A DNA stretch of 64,000 nucleotides from contig CATQJL010000112.1 of the NCBI GenBank assembly GCA_958299035.1, positions 87,872,636 through 87,936,635 on the forward strand. Direction: 5' to 3'. Each line of letters opens with the position of its first letter. Within the stretch, counting starts at the first letter, position 1. The DNA is from Cylicocyclus nassatus. Its lineage: Eukaryota; Nematoda; Chromadorea; Rhabditida; Strongylidae. Below, piece after piece: positions 21,299 through 32,650 of the stretch. A program made the translations under genes and the position numbers. Under the pieces are notes generated by a model. It ran no database searches and was not told where the DNA came from. It saw nothing but the letters and a program-made list of their open reading frames with translations.

Positions 21299-24200
21299 GA
21301 TTCGCGCCATGCGGGCAATGATGTGCGTCGCCTTCGGGGGACGCCCTAGCAGCTTGACGAAAATCCTTAATAGTCCGATGTGACACGACTGATTCGTACA
21401 GTCCCCGGCGCGTCGCTCCGCCTGACGGGACAGTGCCCTCGTCGTTTGCTGGGGTTGATCGCCGCTGCCAGCCGGCACCGCGGGAGGTGACGATGGGAGT
21501 TTGCCGGCCGACACAGAGGAATAATGACTACACAAAATATGTATGGATAAAAGGTGAATTAATGATATTTGTCGTTTTCTTCAAAATACTTGAGCTTTAG
21601 CTTGTTTTAGATCTTGCAAAATCAGTAGAGAACGCAATGCAAACAGAGCGACTGAGAATCATGTAACAAACTACGACATTTGTTTAGGGGATAGTTTTCA
21701 TAATCAAGAAGATCAAACTGTAATGAAGCAAGTGCGCGGAACGCATCCGAATAAGAACCTGAAACTCCTCATGGTCGGGATCGTAGAATCATGTAACAAA
21801 CTACGACATTAGCTAGGGCTACCTGCCCCCGGACGAGGCAGTCCAAAGAAGCGAGTCCAGAAAATCCGACTAGCGACGATTAATATAGGAACGCTGACGA
21901 GCCGCAGCGGGGAGCTGTGTGATAGGCTGAAGGAGCGACACATCGACATCGCATGTGTACAGGAAACGAAATGGAATGGGAGGCAGGCTAAGGACATTGG
22001 CGAGGGATATCGTTTATACTACACGGGAGATAGCAGCCGCCAGAATAGAGTCGCGATCATCGTCAGCGGTAGATACCACGAATTAGTGACCGAGGTGACG
22101 CGCATTTCAGATAGATTGATGGCTATGAAGATCGATGCAGATGATGCCACGCTTCGAATAGTCTCGTGTTATGCCTCGCAATCCGCATGTACCGAAGCCG
22201 AGAAGGACGTGTTTTGGAGGGACTTCGACATCCTGCTAAGGACATTTGACGCCGCAGACTACATCTTCGTAGGAGGCGATCTTAATGGGCACGTTGGCCA
22301 CGAACACGATGGATTCAAGCGATACCATGGTGGAAATGGATACGGTCAGAGGAATGAGGATGGAGAACGCATCCTGGAAGCCGCAGAAGCACACGACTTA
22401 GCTAAAGCGAACACATTTTCCAAGAAGCGGGAGTCGCATTTGATCACGTACGCGAGTGGAGACCGCTCAACTCAGATCGACTACTGGATGCTGCGCCGAT
22501 GCCATTTGCCGATGGTGATGAACGCGAAGGTTATACCCACGGCGACACATGCATTTGCGCCACAACACCGGTTGCTCGTATTGGATCTTCGACTGAACAT
22601 CCACTTACATTCACGAGCCAGAAGGACGACCACAAAGAGGATCAAATGGTGGAAGCTTCCCGAATATCGCCAGCAAGTCAGAGATGCTCTTAACGATTTG
22701 AGGGTGTCGACGGATGATAAGGAGTCGATTGAAAAGCAGTGGAATCGGATTATTTCGCAGATACGATCGAGGGCCGAGACAATCTTGGGAACCACCAAGT
22801 CAGGACGCCGTTTGTAGACAAGCAGATCCCAGCAAGTGATCAAAGAGAAGAAAGAAGCCTTCAAAGCCTGGCAGCGCTCACACTCAAATGAGGACCTCCG
22901 TCGATATCGAGAACAGAACTCGAAGGCGAAGCACGCGGTAGCCGAAGCAAAGGAAGCACACTACAAGAGACTTTACGACGAGTTGGAAGGACCTGCTGGA
23001 GCTAACAAGGTCTACCGACTGGCCGCTGCACGACATCGAGCGAAGCAGGACATCGACCACGTCATGCACATTAAGGAGGCAGATGGCAACCTCCTGACGA
23101 AGCCGAGGGCAATACTCAAGCGGTGGAGTGAATACTACAAAAGTCTATTTGATGAGGAGTTCCCGCACCCGTTAGTACCGCAAGGAGCCCCCACATTTGG
23201 ACCGGTATCTCGGATCGAGGAGGCAGAAGTTGTGCAGGCACTGAGGAAGATGTCTAGCGGAAAAGCTCCGGGACCCGACGACATACCTGCTGAAGTGTGG
23301 AAGATGATGGGGCAGCGTGGAGCGGCATATCTCACATCGCTCTTTAACCACATTATCGTCGACGGACAGTTGCCGCGAATTCGGACTACGAGTGTCACAG
23401 TCCCTATGTGGAAGGAAAAGGGCGACATCAGCGACTGTTCAACATACCGACCAATACGCTTGCTATGCCACACGATGAAGATCTTCGAACGAGTCATCGA
23501 CGCACGCATTCGAAGTATAGTGGAGGTCACCTCGAATCAGTGCGGCTTTGTAAAAGGATCTGGCACCATCAACGCCATCCACGCAGTACGATTGCTAATG
23601 GGAAGGCATTTGGAGTAACGGATTCCGATTCATTTCGCATTCCTGGATTTAGAAAAGGCATTTGATCGGATACCACACGGGCTGATCTGGTATGCGCTGA
23701 GACAACATGACGCCCCAGAAGAGTACGTTCGCTGGATCAAACTCCTCTATACGAACACGACGGGTGCCATACGCTGTGCAGTGGGAACGTCAACGCCATT
23801 CCCAATCCAAGTCGGAGTACATCAAGGATCGGCTCTATCACCGCTTCTCTTTATACTGTGCATAGACATGGTGACCAAGGACATTCAGCTGCCGCATCCG
23901 TGGACGCTCCTTTACGCAGACGACGTCGAGCTAGCAAGCGGATCGAGACAAGAGCTTGAAGAGGCGACTGTGAGATGGAAGACACTATTAACGGGATATG
24001 ACCTACGATTGAACGTAGCAAAGACCGAGTACCTGGAATGCGGAGAGCAAACCGACGGCACAATAAGCATCTATGGGCAGCCGCTGAAGAAGGTTACGAT
24101 ATACAAGTACCTGGGCTCCCGAGTGACGTCGGATTGCGACACGATTACTGATGCTCGTGCTAGGACGAACGCGGCGTGGCTAAAATGGCGGCAAGTAACA

Positions 24201-24713
24201 GGAGTACTCTGCGACCGACAAATTCCGTTGTATCTCAAGTCGAAAGTGTATCGGACTGTGGTAAGGCCAGTCGTACTGTACGGAGCCGAATGTTGGCCAG
24301 CAACCAGGAAACACGAGCAGATCCTGAGCACGATGGAGACGCGAATGATAAGATGGATACTTGGCCTAACGAGAAGAAACTGCGTCACGAACGATGATGT
24401 ACGACACATTTTCGGAGTTGCACCTATCGTGGATAAGATGCGAGGTGCCAGATTACGATGGTACGGTCACGTTTTACGAAGTGAAGATAATACAGTAGCA
24501 AAAACAGCACTTTGTCTAGATCCACAGGGGAAGAGACCACGTGGCCGTCCGAAGCAACGCTGGTTGGACACCATTCGAAACGACCTGCATGTTGCAAAGC
24601 TCAAACCACAAGAAGCAGCTGATCGAGTCAAATGGAAGCAAAAATGCACTACTGCCGACCCTGCCCCCGTGGGACAATGGCGAAGATAAAGAAGAAGAAG
24701 AAGAAGAAGAAGA
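21299..24713 (+). mobile_element. RTE-clade non-LTR retrotransposon, with its 5' end inverted
   Basis: The sense part, about 21808-24690, reads in one frame through an endonuclease (INIGTLTSRSGELCDRL, VQETKWNG, GGDLNGHVGH) and a reverse transcriptase (LDLEKAFDRIPHG, GVHQGSALSPLLF, LLYADDVELA). It ends in an (AAG)n tail at about 24688-24713. In-frame stops at 22815 and 23616 inactivate it. The 5' part (21299-21516) is in reverse orientation together with a piece of LTR. The 16-bp duplication ATTATTCCTCTGTGTC lies next to the (AAG)n tail and, inverted, near 21519-21534. The RTE assignment rests on motif wording and the tail. Confidence 0.88.
21808..24689 (+). pseudogene. RTE ORF: endonuclease plus reverse transcriptase
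   Basis: The coding sequence, about 950 codons, is nearly intact and in one frame, broken only by stop codons at 22815-22817 and 23616-23618. The endonuclease domain occupies roughly the first 270 codons, and a Lys/Glu-rich linker follows (from 22836). The RT contains GKAPGPDDIPAEVWK, the motif A FLDLEKAFD, and the YADD box near 23920. The protein ends with LRWYGHVLR and a GRPKQRW tail, the usual C-terminus of RTE proteins. In the endonuclease, the expected SDH triad reads PQH, so a catalytic Asp may be lost. Confidence 0.88.
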
Positions 24714-24938
24714 TTATTCCTCTGTGTCATTACTAATTTGGCATCTCACCATCTATTGTTATGTTGTTTTGGAAACATGTTGCGTTATTTGTTTATTGTT
24801 TATTTACTTTTAGTAAACGGTTTAATTACCCAAGCTTGAGTTGAGGTACGCGACATCACGAGTCAGCCTGTGTGGCATCTATTATTAACGTTGGTATTAG
24901 AAGATTATCGTTCTACATACATCTCGTATTTAACTACA
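24714..24938 (+). repeat. End of the BEL/Pao 3' LTR
   Basis: Starts with the target duplication ATTATTCCTCTGTGTC shared with the RTE insertion and continues in register with 15746-15973 of the 5' LTR, ending CTACA. The TTATG target duplication follows. Confidence 0.85.
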
Positions 24939-24943
24939 TTATG

Positions 24944-25760
24944 GTTGTTATGATTCTCCTACGCTTGGGTCCGAGGCTTGATTTTCCTTAAGCACTTCGT
25001 TTCTTTTTTTTTGCTTCTATTTTATTTTTCATCTCTCAATTTTCGCTTTCCAGATCCTCGCTTTTGTCCATGCGCTTCACTGTCCTTTTCGTTTGACGGT
25101 TCTATGCATGCGACTCCGCCTGTCTCAGTTGGTGTTTACTCTGGGCTGATTGTGGTCGAGGGAATGCAAAAAATGAATGTTTTTTGAATTTTAGTTCATG
25201 TTGGCTCAGATTCCACCACTTCATTCATTGGATTCCACCACTTCATTCATTGGACCTTGGTTCACATCATTGCCATTTGTTGTTTGGCTTTTTCAGCTTT
25301 TATACCTCACACTTTAGTTTGGGTGTGGTTCCATCTCATCACCTCCTTAGGTTAGCTAAGGAGGTGATGAGGTTAGCTTGTTTGGGCTTGAAGCTTTTGC
25401 ATTGTGCAATCTCTTCCGGAGTTCTGTTCTCTCCCCAGAGTTTGATTGGGCGGTTTACCAATATTACCAATACACCTGCTTCCAAAATACACATTTGCTT
25501 ATTTTATTTATTTATTTATTTATTTATTTATTCAATACGCACAAGGCGTCCACATGGAACCAGTAAAGAAAATAGTCAGAACCTTACAGTAATTAACAAG
25601 CAACAAAAGAAAAAAGAAACCATTAACAGCCCAAGTCCAGCTCTAGATATGTTAAGGAATAAGGGGATTAAGCTTGTTTGGACCTTGTACTGTATCAGTA
25701 GGATGCTCGGTGGAGTCTGTCTCATGCCCCCTGCTTGCAGCAAACTCAGACGATCGCCAG
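24944..25760 (+). repeat. CR1-like 3' UTR with (TTTA)n tail, and flank
   Basis: After the BEL element the sequence resumes what looks like the 3' UTR of the plus-strand CR1-like copy. The segment AATCTCTTCCGGAGTTCTGTTCTC at about 25410 is matched by the UTR of the minus-strand copy at about 26155-26180. It ends in (TTTA)n at about 25500-25530, a typical CR1-type tail, followed by TTCAATACGCACAAGGCG. A perfect 17-bp hairpin (CTCATCACCTCCTTAG and complement) lies at 25337-25373. No gene in the remaining 230 bp. Confidence 0.6.
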
Positions 25761-26055
25761 GGGCAGGCGGGCACCGGAAAATAGATTGCTGATCTCTCGC
25801 ACCCCTCTCGCGGATTTTTTGGAAAGCAATCAGGACTTTTCGGAAGACCGCTTGCTGAGTTCTCGATTCCTCAGAGATTCAGCAATATACCTGCAAAAGA
25901 TAAGGGCGAAAAAAAATCAACAGGCGGTCTCTCAAAAGTCCGTTGACTCAGCAAGCGGTCTTCCGAAAAATCCTGATTGCTTTGCAAAAAATCCGTGAGC
26001 GGGGTGCGAGAAATCAGCAATCTATTTTTCCGGTGCCCGCCTGCCCCCAGCGATT
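25755..26055. mobile_element. Foldback MITE with GCAGGCGGGCACCGG ends
   Basis: An imperfect palindrome: GGGGCAGGCGGGCACCGGAAAA at about 25759 is matched inverted at about 26030-26045, and inner blocks (GATTGCTGATCTCTCGCACC, GGTCTTCCGAAAA) are matched too. Target duplication unresolved. It separates the tails of the two CR1-like copies. Confidence 0.75.
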
Positions 26056-26448
26056 GTCTGAGAAAGTGCTCTGCGATTATTCATCTTAAGCAACTGTATT
26101 TGCGGGGACCATATAGGTTGACAAAATTGCCCGACTGATTCTGGGAAGAGAACAGAACTCCGAGATAAGAGATTATGAAATAAAAAAATGAACAAGCCTA
26201 ACAAGCTATTCCCAAGTAGCAGCGGAATGGATGAACCGGACCCGAACCAACACGTAAATTAATGACCGAAACAATAATGAGTTGAAGTTTCAATGACCGC
26301 AAATATAGTAACTGAGAAGTTATCACTAGGAGACCTTCTACGCGATAAGTGGGAGACTGATAGAGTTAATCAGTTCATGGTACTGGAGCAGGCCAAGCGA
26401 CATGCGAAACACCGAGCGTAAGAAAAGTACGACAGGCAAACGGCAGCA

Positions 26449-26789
26449 CTATACGAATGATAACGAGAAGCAGTCATCTGGAAGAAAATCAGTCAAATTC
26501 AACTTCTTGAGTCTACGTTTGAAAGTAAGGCTATCTGGAGAAGACAGAATTTCTTTAGGTAAACACTGGAGGAACTTTGAAGTGCGTGCAAAAAAACTGT
26601 TTTTCGATAAAGAGTTTAGTTGTTTACGCCTACCATTTAGATGTAAATAAATAGAAAACCCAGTGGCCCTTCCGTGACTAGGCCTGAACACCCAGTAATT
26701 AGAAGGCCTTAGTTTAGTCTCGCCTTTAAAAATCCTGAAAGCAAGTATTATATCACGCACGATCCTACGATGTAGAAGAGTTTTGAAGC
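26449..26789 (-). pseudogene. CR1-like ORF2 C-terminal tail (minus copy)
   Basis: Encodes IVRDIILAFRIFKGETKLRP, then a Lys/Arg-rich helix TFKRRLKKLNLTDF near the stop. This is the standard end of CR1-like ORF2. Joining it across the insertion at 26793-27603 restores MKVLSFKTLLHRRIVRD. Confidence 0.75.
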
Positions 26790-26792
26790 TTA

Positions 26793-27603
26793 CAAGGGAA
26801 GTTCACTTAGTCGAAGTGGCGATTCGGAAGGAGATTTATGCCAGTGGATAGAGCTTAGAAAGCTGATCTCAGATATACCTTCTATATCTGCGATGCGTCG
26901 TTCTGAAAAAAGTTATAAGCTTTTCTAAAGCCAAATTTTCGTGCATTTTGAGTCGTAAAATCATGATAATCGTTATACAAAAGTGTGCAAGCTTAAGCAA
27001 ACCACCCAATAAGCATTGTAGGTCTGATTCGAGTTTACCCGAATGCTATCGAATGTTTTTCGACCATGTTGTTCATCCACAGGTCATCATTTCATTCCTA
27101 GATCACACTTTCATTATGTATACAAAAAAGCCCCACAACCTCCATCTAGAAAAACGCGTCCCGTAGGAAACTTTTTGGAAACTGCCATTGGATAGGACGT
27201 AAAATGATGTTCTCGAATATATCTTCATTATCTGCGACGCGTTCTTCTAGATGGAGGTTATGGGCTTTTTTGTACATACATATAATGGAAGTGCGATCTA
27301 AGAAGCAAATGACGCCTGTGAATAAACAACATGGTCGAAAAACACTCTAAAACGTTCGGATAAACTTGAGCTAGACCTACAATGCTTCCTAGGTGGTTTG
27401 CTTAAGCTTGCACACTTTTGTGTAGCGATTATCATGATTTTGCGACTCAAAATGCGCGAAAATTTGGCTCCAGAAAAGCTCATAACTTTTTCAGAACAAC
27501 GCATCGCAGATATAGAAGGTATATCTGCGATCAGCTTTCGAAACTCTATCCACTGGTATAGATCTCCTTCCGAATCGCCACTTCGACTAATTGAACTTCC
27601 CTT
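26793..27603. mobile_element. Harbinger-like element CAAGGGAAG family, copy 1
   Basis: Inverted ends CAAGGGAAGTTCA(C/A)TTAG, flanked by TTA (26790-26792 and 27604-27606). The host frame of the CR1-like copy is restored by excision. Interior arms are inverted over most of the 811 bp, including CTTCTATATCTGCGATGCGT blocks. No transposase. Copy 2 is at 29722-31398. Confidence 0.85.
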
Positions 27604-27606
27604 GTT

Positions 27607-29721
27607 AGGACTTTCATTCGTTCATTATAGCTTGACAGCGATCGTGGATAGCCACGACTGGGATAACATCTGTAGAAAAGCAAGCGAGTAAAAACCTTCT
27701 GGACGTTCTCCAGGGCCTGTTTATGCTTCCTCAGAAAGGGGCTCCAAACCCGACTTGCATATTCTACAATAGGGATGACAATGCTTTAAAGAGTTTCAGT
27801 AATATTTTTGAATCGGCTACTCTAATATTACGAAAAATGGTGTACAGAATTGAGAATGCACGAGAAGTAACATTTGAAATTTGCGAGTCTGGTTTCAGGG
27901 TGCTATCAAATACAACACCTAAGTCTTTGATAGATGTTTTATTCACCAAAGAAACTCTCCATGCTCATAGTGTTCATCACTTGCAGTAGCACCAACATGG
28001 AATACAGAGCTTTTATTTATATTTACTAAAATGTCCCAATTTGTGCACCATTCAACCATGTTATTGATGGCCCGCTGCAGAGTATCTTTGATTGTTTTCT
28101 GATTATCCCTATTGTATATACCATAAATTTTGATTTCGTCGGCATATATGAGTACATGTATGTCAGGATGAGTTTTCAGAATCTGGGGTAACTCAGCAGT
28201 ATAGACTAGGAATAGCAAGGGTGAAAGAGCCCTGCCTGCGGAAACCCGCTTATACATGCGGAAGCCCGCTTATACAAGGAAAACGTCCAGATTGATCTCT
28301 TCCCACTCGAACCGTCATATACCTAGAGTGTAGATATGATTTTAGCCACTCAAGCAGAGGCCCCCTGATACCATAGTGTTCAAGCTTATATAACAATTCA
28401 CCATGACTTATACGTTCGAAAGCTTTCGACAAATCGAAGCATATAATGTCCACTTCCTTCTTATCAAGGATGCCTTAATCCAGTCACGATTGTAATCCAT
28501 TAGTTGGGTTACAGTGGATGCACCGCTGACAAACCTATGTTGTAGCGGGGTTGAGATTAAACCTTTCCAGCCAAGAAAGAAGTTTGTCACGAATTATCTT
28601 TTCCAAAACTTTACAAGGTGTTGAATTTATACTTATAGGATTCTGAATTCTGACACAGATTGAGGTTTGGGAACTTTTGGAACTGCAGTGACTGTTCCTT
28701 CTTTCCAAATGTCAGGTATTTCCCCACAAATAAAACTAATATTAAAAATATGTGACAAGGGGACTGAAAGCTCTCTTGCACAACGTTTGAAGACAATCTG
28801 AGGTATGCCATCAAAAGGTTCAAATGTGGATTGTTTTAGGGTTCTAAGAAAGTTTTCGACAATAGAAGGCATGACCATAGGTGTTGAGCAGGTATGGTTC
28901 AGAGGTGCACCCAATCCTTTAGTGCGAGGAGTACTTGTGGAAAACGTATTCGCAAAAAACTCGGCTAATGCTGAACCCTTGGACTGGTTTGTTAGACAGG
29001 TATTGCCCAACGTATCCTTCAAGGCCCCGTGATATTGTGCGCGCTGTATATGATGGATGAAAGAAAAGAGATTTTTAGTGAATAGACGAAGCCAGGTGTC
29101 TTTCGTGATTAGCGAGGAATTTCTTGATGTGGAATGTTATGTCGGAGCAGACCTTACTGTACAATGGGCAATTATATTGAGCAGTTCTGAAAAGTCTTTC
29201 CTTCTGGAGCAGAACCGACTGTATGTGACGCGGGTATCGTAAAAAGCCAATTTTGTGTACACCAAATGGAGTATATTTGCCCAGTAGATTATACAAAACA
29301 CAGCAGAATCTGTAGTATACATCAGAAGGGCCAATACACTAATTGAAAATCTCTTCCCAACTGAGAGTGTGGAGATCACTTTTCATTGCTTTGAAATCAA
29401 TTTTACTGAAAATGGGAAATGGAACAAGTTCACTTTTCCGATCATGGAATCTATATAGGAACTCAATGATATTGTGATCGGATGTACCAAACGGTGCCTT
29501 GACTGTTAGCTTGTGTACTTAGTAGTTGATAGTACCCAATCCAAAATGGTACCATCGCGAGTGGGTACAGTAACGAACTGCTTAAGGTCTAAATCACCAA
29601 AGAACTCAAGAAATCTTTGAACTTGTAAAAAAATGTAGAGTGGTGTGTCTCCACAGCATCTCATAGGAAGATTGAAATCACCAGCAATCAGGATATTCGG
29701 GGTACAATGGGTAGTAGCTAA
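27607..29721 (-). pseudogene. CR1-like ORF2 reverse transcriptase (minus copy)
   Basis: Pieces in order on the minus strand: GDFNLPMR endonuclease block (29690), then FEPFDGIPQIVFKR (28825), DIICFDLSKAFERISHG motif A (28440), RALSPLLFLVYTAEL (28220), IYADEIKIYG (28150) and KDLGVVFDSTLKPDSQI (27930). The second catalytic Asp of motif C is Glu here (YADE instead of YADD), and stops break the frame, so it cannot be active. Confidence 0.8.
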
Positions 29722-30203
29722 CAAGGGAAGTTCACTTAGTCGAAGTGGCGATTCGGAAGGAGATCTATACCAGTGGATAGAGCTTAGGAAGCTGATCTCA
29801 GATATACCTTCTATCTGCAATGCATTGCCCTAAAAAAAGTTACGAGCTTTTCTAAAGCCAAATTTTTGTGCATTTTGAGTCGCAAAATCATGATAATCGT
29901 TACACAAAAGTGTGCAAGCTTAAGCAAACCACCTAATAAGCATTGCAGGTCTAATTCGAGTTCACGCGAACGCTATCGAATGTTTTTCGATCACATTGTT
30001 CATCCACAGATCGTCATTTCATTCATAGATCACACTTCCATTATGTATACAAAAAAGCCCCATAACCTCCATCTAGAAAAAAGCGTCGCCTAGGAAACTG
30101 TTTGGAAACTGCCATTGGATAGGACGTAAAATGATGTTCTCGAATATATCTTCAATATCTGCGACGCGTTCTTCTAGATGGAGATTATGGGCTGTTTTGT
30201 GTA

Positions 30204-31071
30204 CAAGGTGTCCCAAAAGTATGTATGCACTGTTTGATCGTTAATATCTCTCTTCCCAAGAAGTCTTTCGCCTTGCTTCAGGTACCATTTTGTAGAGCTG
30301 GCTTTATCTTAGATTTTCAGTATAGAACAAATCACCCATCTTTCTTCGTTACTGTAGGATTACGGTAGAAACTTCAAAGAGGGTTTTAAGCCATGAAAGG
30401 CCATATTTTGCCTCAGAAAAGACACAAAACAGCCTGAAAATCCTGAAAACTTTTACACTAGGCTAATTAGAGTTGCTGATTTTGACTGTAAAGTTCCCAA
30501 CTTATTATGATGCTTCACTGAAGAGTTATGCCAGGTAAGAGGTAGCTGCCATTTTTTCGATGTTCCTAAAAAGTGCGGTTACAAAGTTTAGAAAGCTTTG
30601 CAATCTTATGCATAGTTGAGTATTGAACTCAGCGTCCATAAAAACCCTATTACACAAGTTTTCACAATTTTTTGAAAAATTTTGAAATGGCAGCTTTTTC
30701 CACATTGGCACCATATGTTTCAAGTTTCTACCGTAATCCTACAGTAGCGAGGAGAGATGGGTGATTCGTTCTATGCTGAAAATCTAAGTTGAAGCCAGCT
30801 CTACAAAATGGTACCAAAAACAAGACGAAAGGCTTCTTGGGAAGAGAGATATCAATGATCAAACAGTGCATACCATTTGATTCAACTGGCTTGGCATCGG
30901 CAAAGGCGGGGCTTCGTGACCTAATTAAAGCTAGGAAATGATCAGAGAGGGCTCGCGCGAGAGAGACGCAGGTGCGTCGCGGGCGCGAGCGGCCTCAGTT
31001 AGATCACAAAACCCCGCCCTAATGGTGCCAAGCCAGTTGAATCAAAGGTCACATACTTTTGGGTCACCCTG
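30204..31071. mobile_element. Mariner-type foldback element (GGTGTCCCAAAAGTA ends)
   Basis: Ends CAAGGTGTCCCAAAAGTATGT and the inverted GGGTCACCCTG, both next to TA (30202-30203 and 31072-31073), the target of Tc1/mariner elements. Internal arms (30230-30400 and 30700-30880) are inverted copies. It has no transposase. A half copy with the same end is at 49031. Confidence 0.8.
30876..31046. mobile_element. MITE with TTTGATTCA ends, nested in the mariner-type element
   Basis: TTTGATTCAACTGGCTTGGCA at 30876 and its complement at 31046, with GC-rich inner sequence (GCGCGAGC). The same outer ends occur at 37922-38070. The target duplication is unclear. It is the innermost of four nested layers here. 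Confidence 0.7.
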
Positions 31072-31401
31072 TATATAATGGAAGTGTGATCTAAGAAGGA
31101 AATGACGGCCTGTGATTAAACAACATGGTCGGAAAACACTCGAAAACGTTTGGATGAACTCGAATTAGACCTACAATGCTTACTAGGTGATTTGCTTGAG
31201 CTTGCACACTTTTGTGTAGCGATTATCACGATTTTGCGACTCAAAATGCACGAAAATTTGGCTATAGAAAAGCTCATAACTTTTTTGAAACAACGCATCG
31301 CAGATATAGAAGGTATATCTGTGATCAGCTTTTTGAGCTGTATGCACTGGTATAGATCTCCTTCCGAATCGCCACTTCGACTAAGTGAACTTCCCTTGTA
31401 A

Positions 31402-31860
31402 GAGGAGGTCAACAAGCACATCATCCGAATCAGAGGCGGAGCTGGGAGGTCGGTAAACACATATGACACGGGTTTTGGAGAGAGTGCTAGGTTGGTATAG
31501 ATCAACCATTTTTATCTCACAACTGCAGTTATTCTCAATTGCAATGCTCTCACATAATAGCGTTGATTTGATCAATATGCAAACTCCTCCCCCCTTCTTA
31601 CGTATTCTGTCAGACCGAAAAACCATGTAAGGCAGGTCAGAATCTATTTCAGTATCACTTATTTTCGAAGATAACCATGTTTCCATAATGAAAATAATAT
31701 CGGGAGTTTAGTAGTCAAAAAATGGTGTAATAGTTGTAACTTGTTTGCTAAAGACCTAGCATTGAAAAGTATACATCGTAAAAAATCTCCTTGCCTACAA
31801 TTCAGTTTTCCTGCATTGCAGAGGAAACGCGGTAAGAGCGATGAATTGAGAAGAAGCACG
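31402..31860 (-). pseudogene. CR1-like ORF2 endonuclease start (minus copy)
   Basis: Encodes RCILFNARSLANKLQLLHHF, then DSDLPYMVFRSDRIRKKGGG and YRPPSSASDSD, matching the plus copy (LNARSIVNKL, DRPRRKGGG). One frame change near 31680. Confidence 0.75.
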
Positions 31861-32284
31861 ATTGTTGCTAATCAGTGAACTGGCAAGCACCAGTTCACCC
31901 TTGTAGGCAACAAATCTTTCTACAAAGCTCCGATTCTGATTCAGCTGTTTGGATTGGTCCCCCAACTCACGCTCCTTTTCTCTTTCCCGGGCCTTCGACG
32001 GATGTAGACCCCCTTATGATAGGGGGAATCCTTGAGCAGTCGGGCTCGGGAAAGAGCGGAGGCCCAGTAATGCCTCGACGGCAATTCTACTTCTACCGAG
32101 CGCGGCATACCAGTCGTTCTCCTCCCTATTCGAAAGGTTTTAACAGGCCGACACTCCAAATCAAGAAACATCTAACACCTCACGAACTTTATTTTCTGTA
32201 TCCTCTTGGCGAACTGAAGCAGCTGGTTCAGTACGCCCGTCTCCACTGAGTTCAGGGAGGCCTGCGATAGCAATGCTTCTCGAT
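31861..32284. repeat. Spacer with repeat remnants between ORF1 and ORF2 of the minus CR1-like copy
   Basis: No intact gene. Includes an inverted pair around TCCCCCTATCATAAGGGGG (32008-32030). I cannot name its origin. Confidence 0.35.
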
Positions 32285-32591
32285 CTACAATCTGCCTTCG
32301 ATCGCAGTCTCGCCAAACTCTCCAAGCCTCACGAGAATCTCAGCTGTGATTTCTCGCACCTCAGGGATATAAAGATACAAAAGTTTTTTGAATGACTGAG
32401 CAACTGATTCGGTACGGGAATCTGAGGTGCTCTGAGGCGAAAGCGAGGCGACAATCTGCAACGCACTAGAATTGCGAAATTGCGATGCACTAGAATCCAT
32501 GACGTATTGTGGCTGAGGAATAGGTTCAGCCGGTTTTGGAGTATTGCGTGACCTTGCAGATTTGGGAGGCAATGTAGTTTTAGGAGGCATG
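32285..32591 (-). pseudogene. CR1-like ORF1 N-terminus (minus copy)
   Basis: Opens MPPKTTLPPKSARSRNTPKP, a Lys/Pro-rich start like that of the plus copy at 3187. It continues for about 100 codons to a stop near 32285. The remainder of ORF1 is missing. Confidence 0.6.
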
Positions 32592-32650
32592 TCAATGAAA
32601 ATAGTGCAACAAGGCAGGAAGTACAAGAGAAGCAAAGATATCGATCGGTA

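Larger units (their letters stand above)
15242..24938 (+). mobile_element. BEL/Pao LTR retrotransposon, internally deleted and multiply invaded
   Basis: The element has a 5' LTR (15242-15973), an internal region (15974-20532) and a 3' LTR (20533-24938, interrupted). The 5-bp duplication TTATG at 15237-15241 and 24939-24943 proves a single insertion. Both LTRs start TGTCGCCAGCGACA and end in CTACA. Two bases after the 5' LTR is the primer-binding site TGGTGCATCGGCCG, complementary to the 3' end of tRNA-Gly(GCC) plus CCA. The internal region keeps gag, zinc-knuckle and protease pieces typical of Pao but has no reverse transcriptase, RNase H or integrase. The copy is dead. Confidence 0.88.
29722..31398. 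mobile_element. Harbinger-like element CAAGGGAAG family, copy 2, carrying a mariner-like insert
   Basis: Same ends as copy 1, with TAA duplicated (29719-29721 and 31399-31401). Excision rejoins DLLLATTHCTPNILIAGDFNL in the host. The interior matches copy 1 on both sides of the mariner-like element at 30204-31071, which inserted later. Confidence 0.85.
26056..32650 (-). mobile_element. Minus-strand CR1-like retrotransposon, nested insertions
   Basis: Read on the minus strand, the order is: 5' UTR and ORF1 start (32650-32285), endonuclease (31860-31402), then after an insertion more endonuclease and RT (29721-27607), and after a second insertion the C-terminus and 3' UTR (26789-26056). It is the same family as the plus-strand copy, with the same MPPK ORF1 start, the same NARS endonuclease start and a shared 3' UTR segment. 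Many frame breaks; dead. Confidence 0.8.

Noticed and set aside
21299..21786. Twin-priming explanation for the inverted RTE 5' end
   Set aside because: The inverted block also contains LTR sequence outside the RTE insertion, so a later genomic inversion explains it better.
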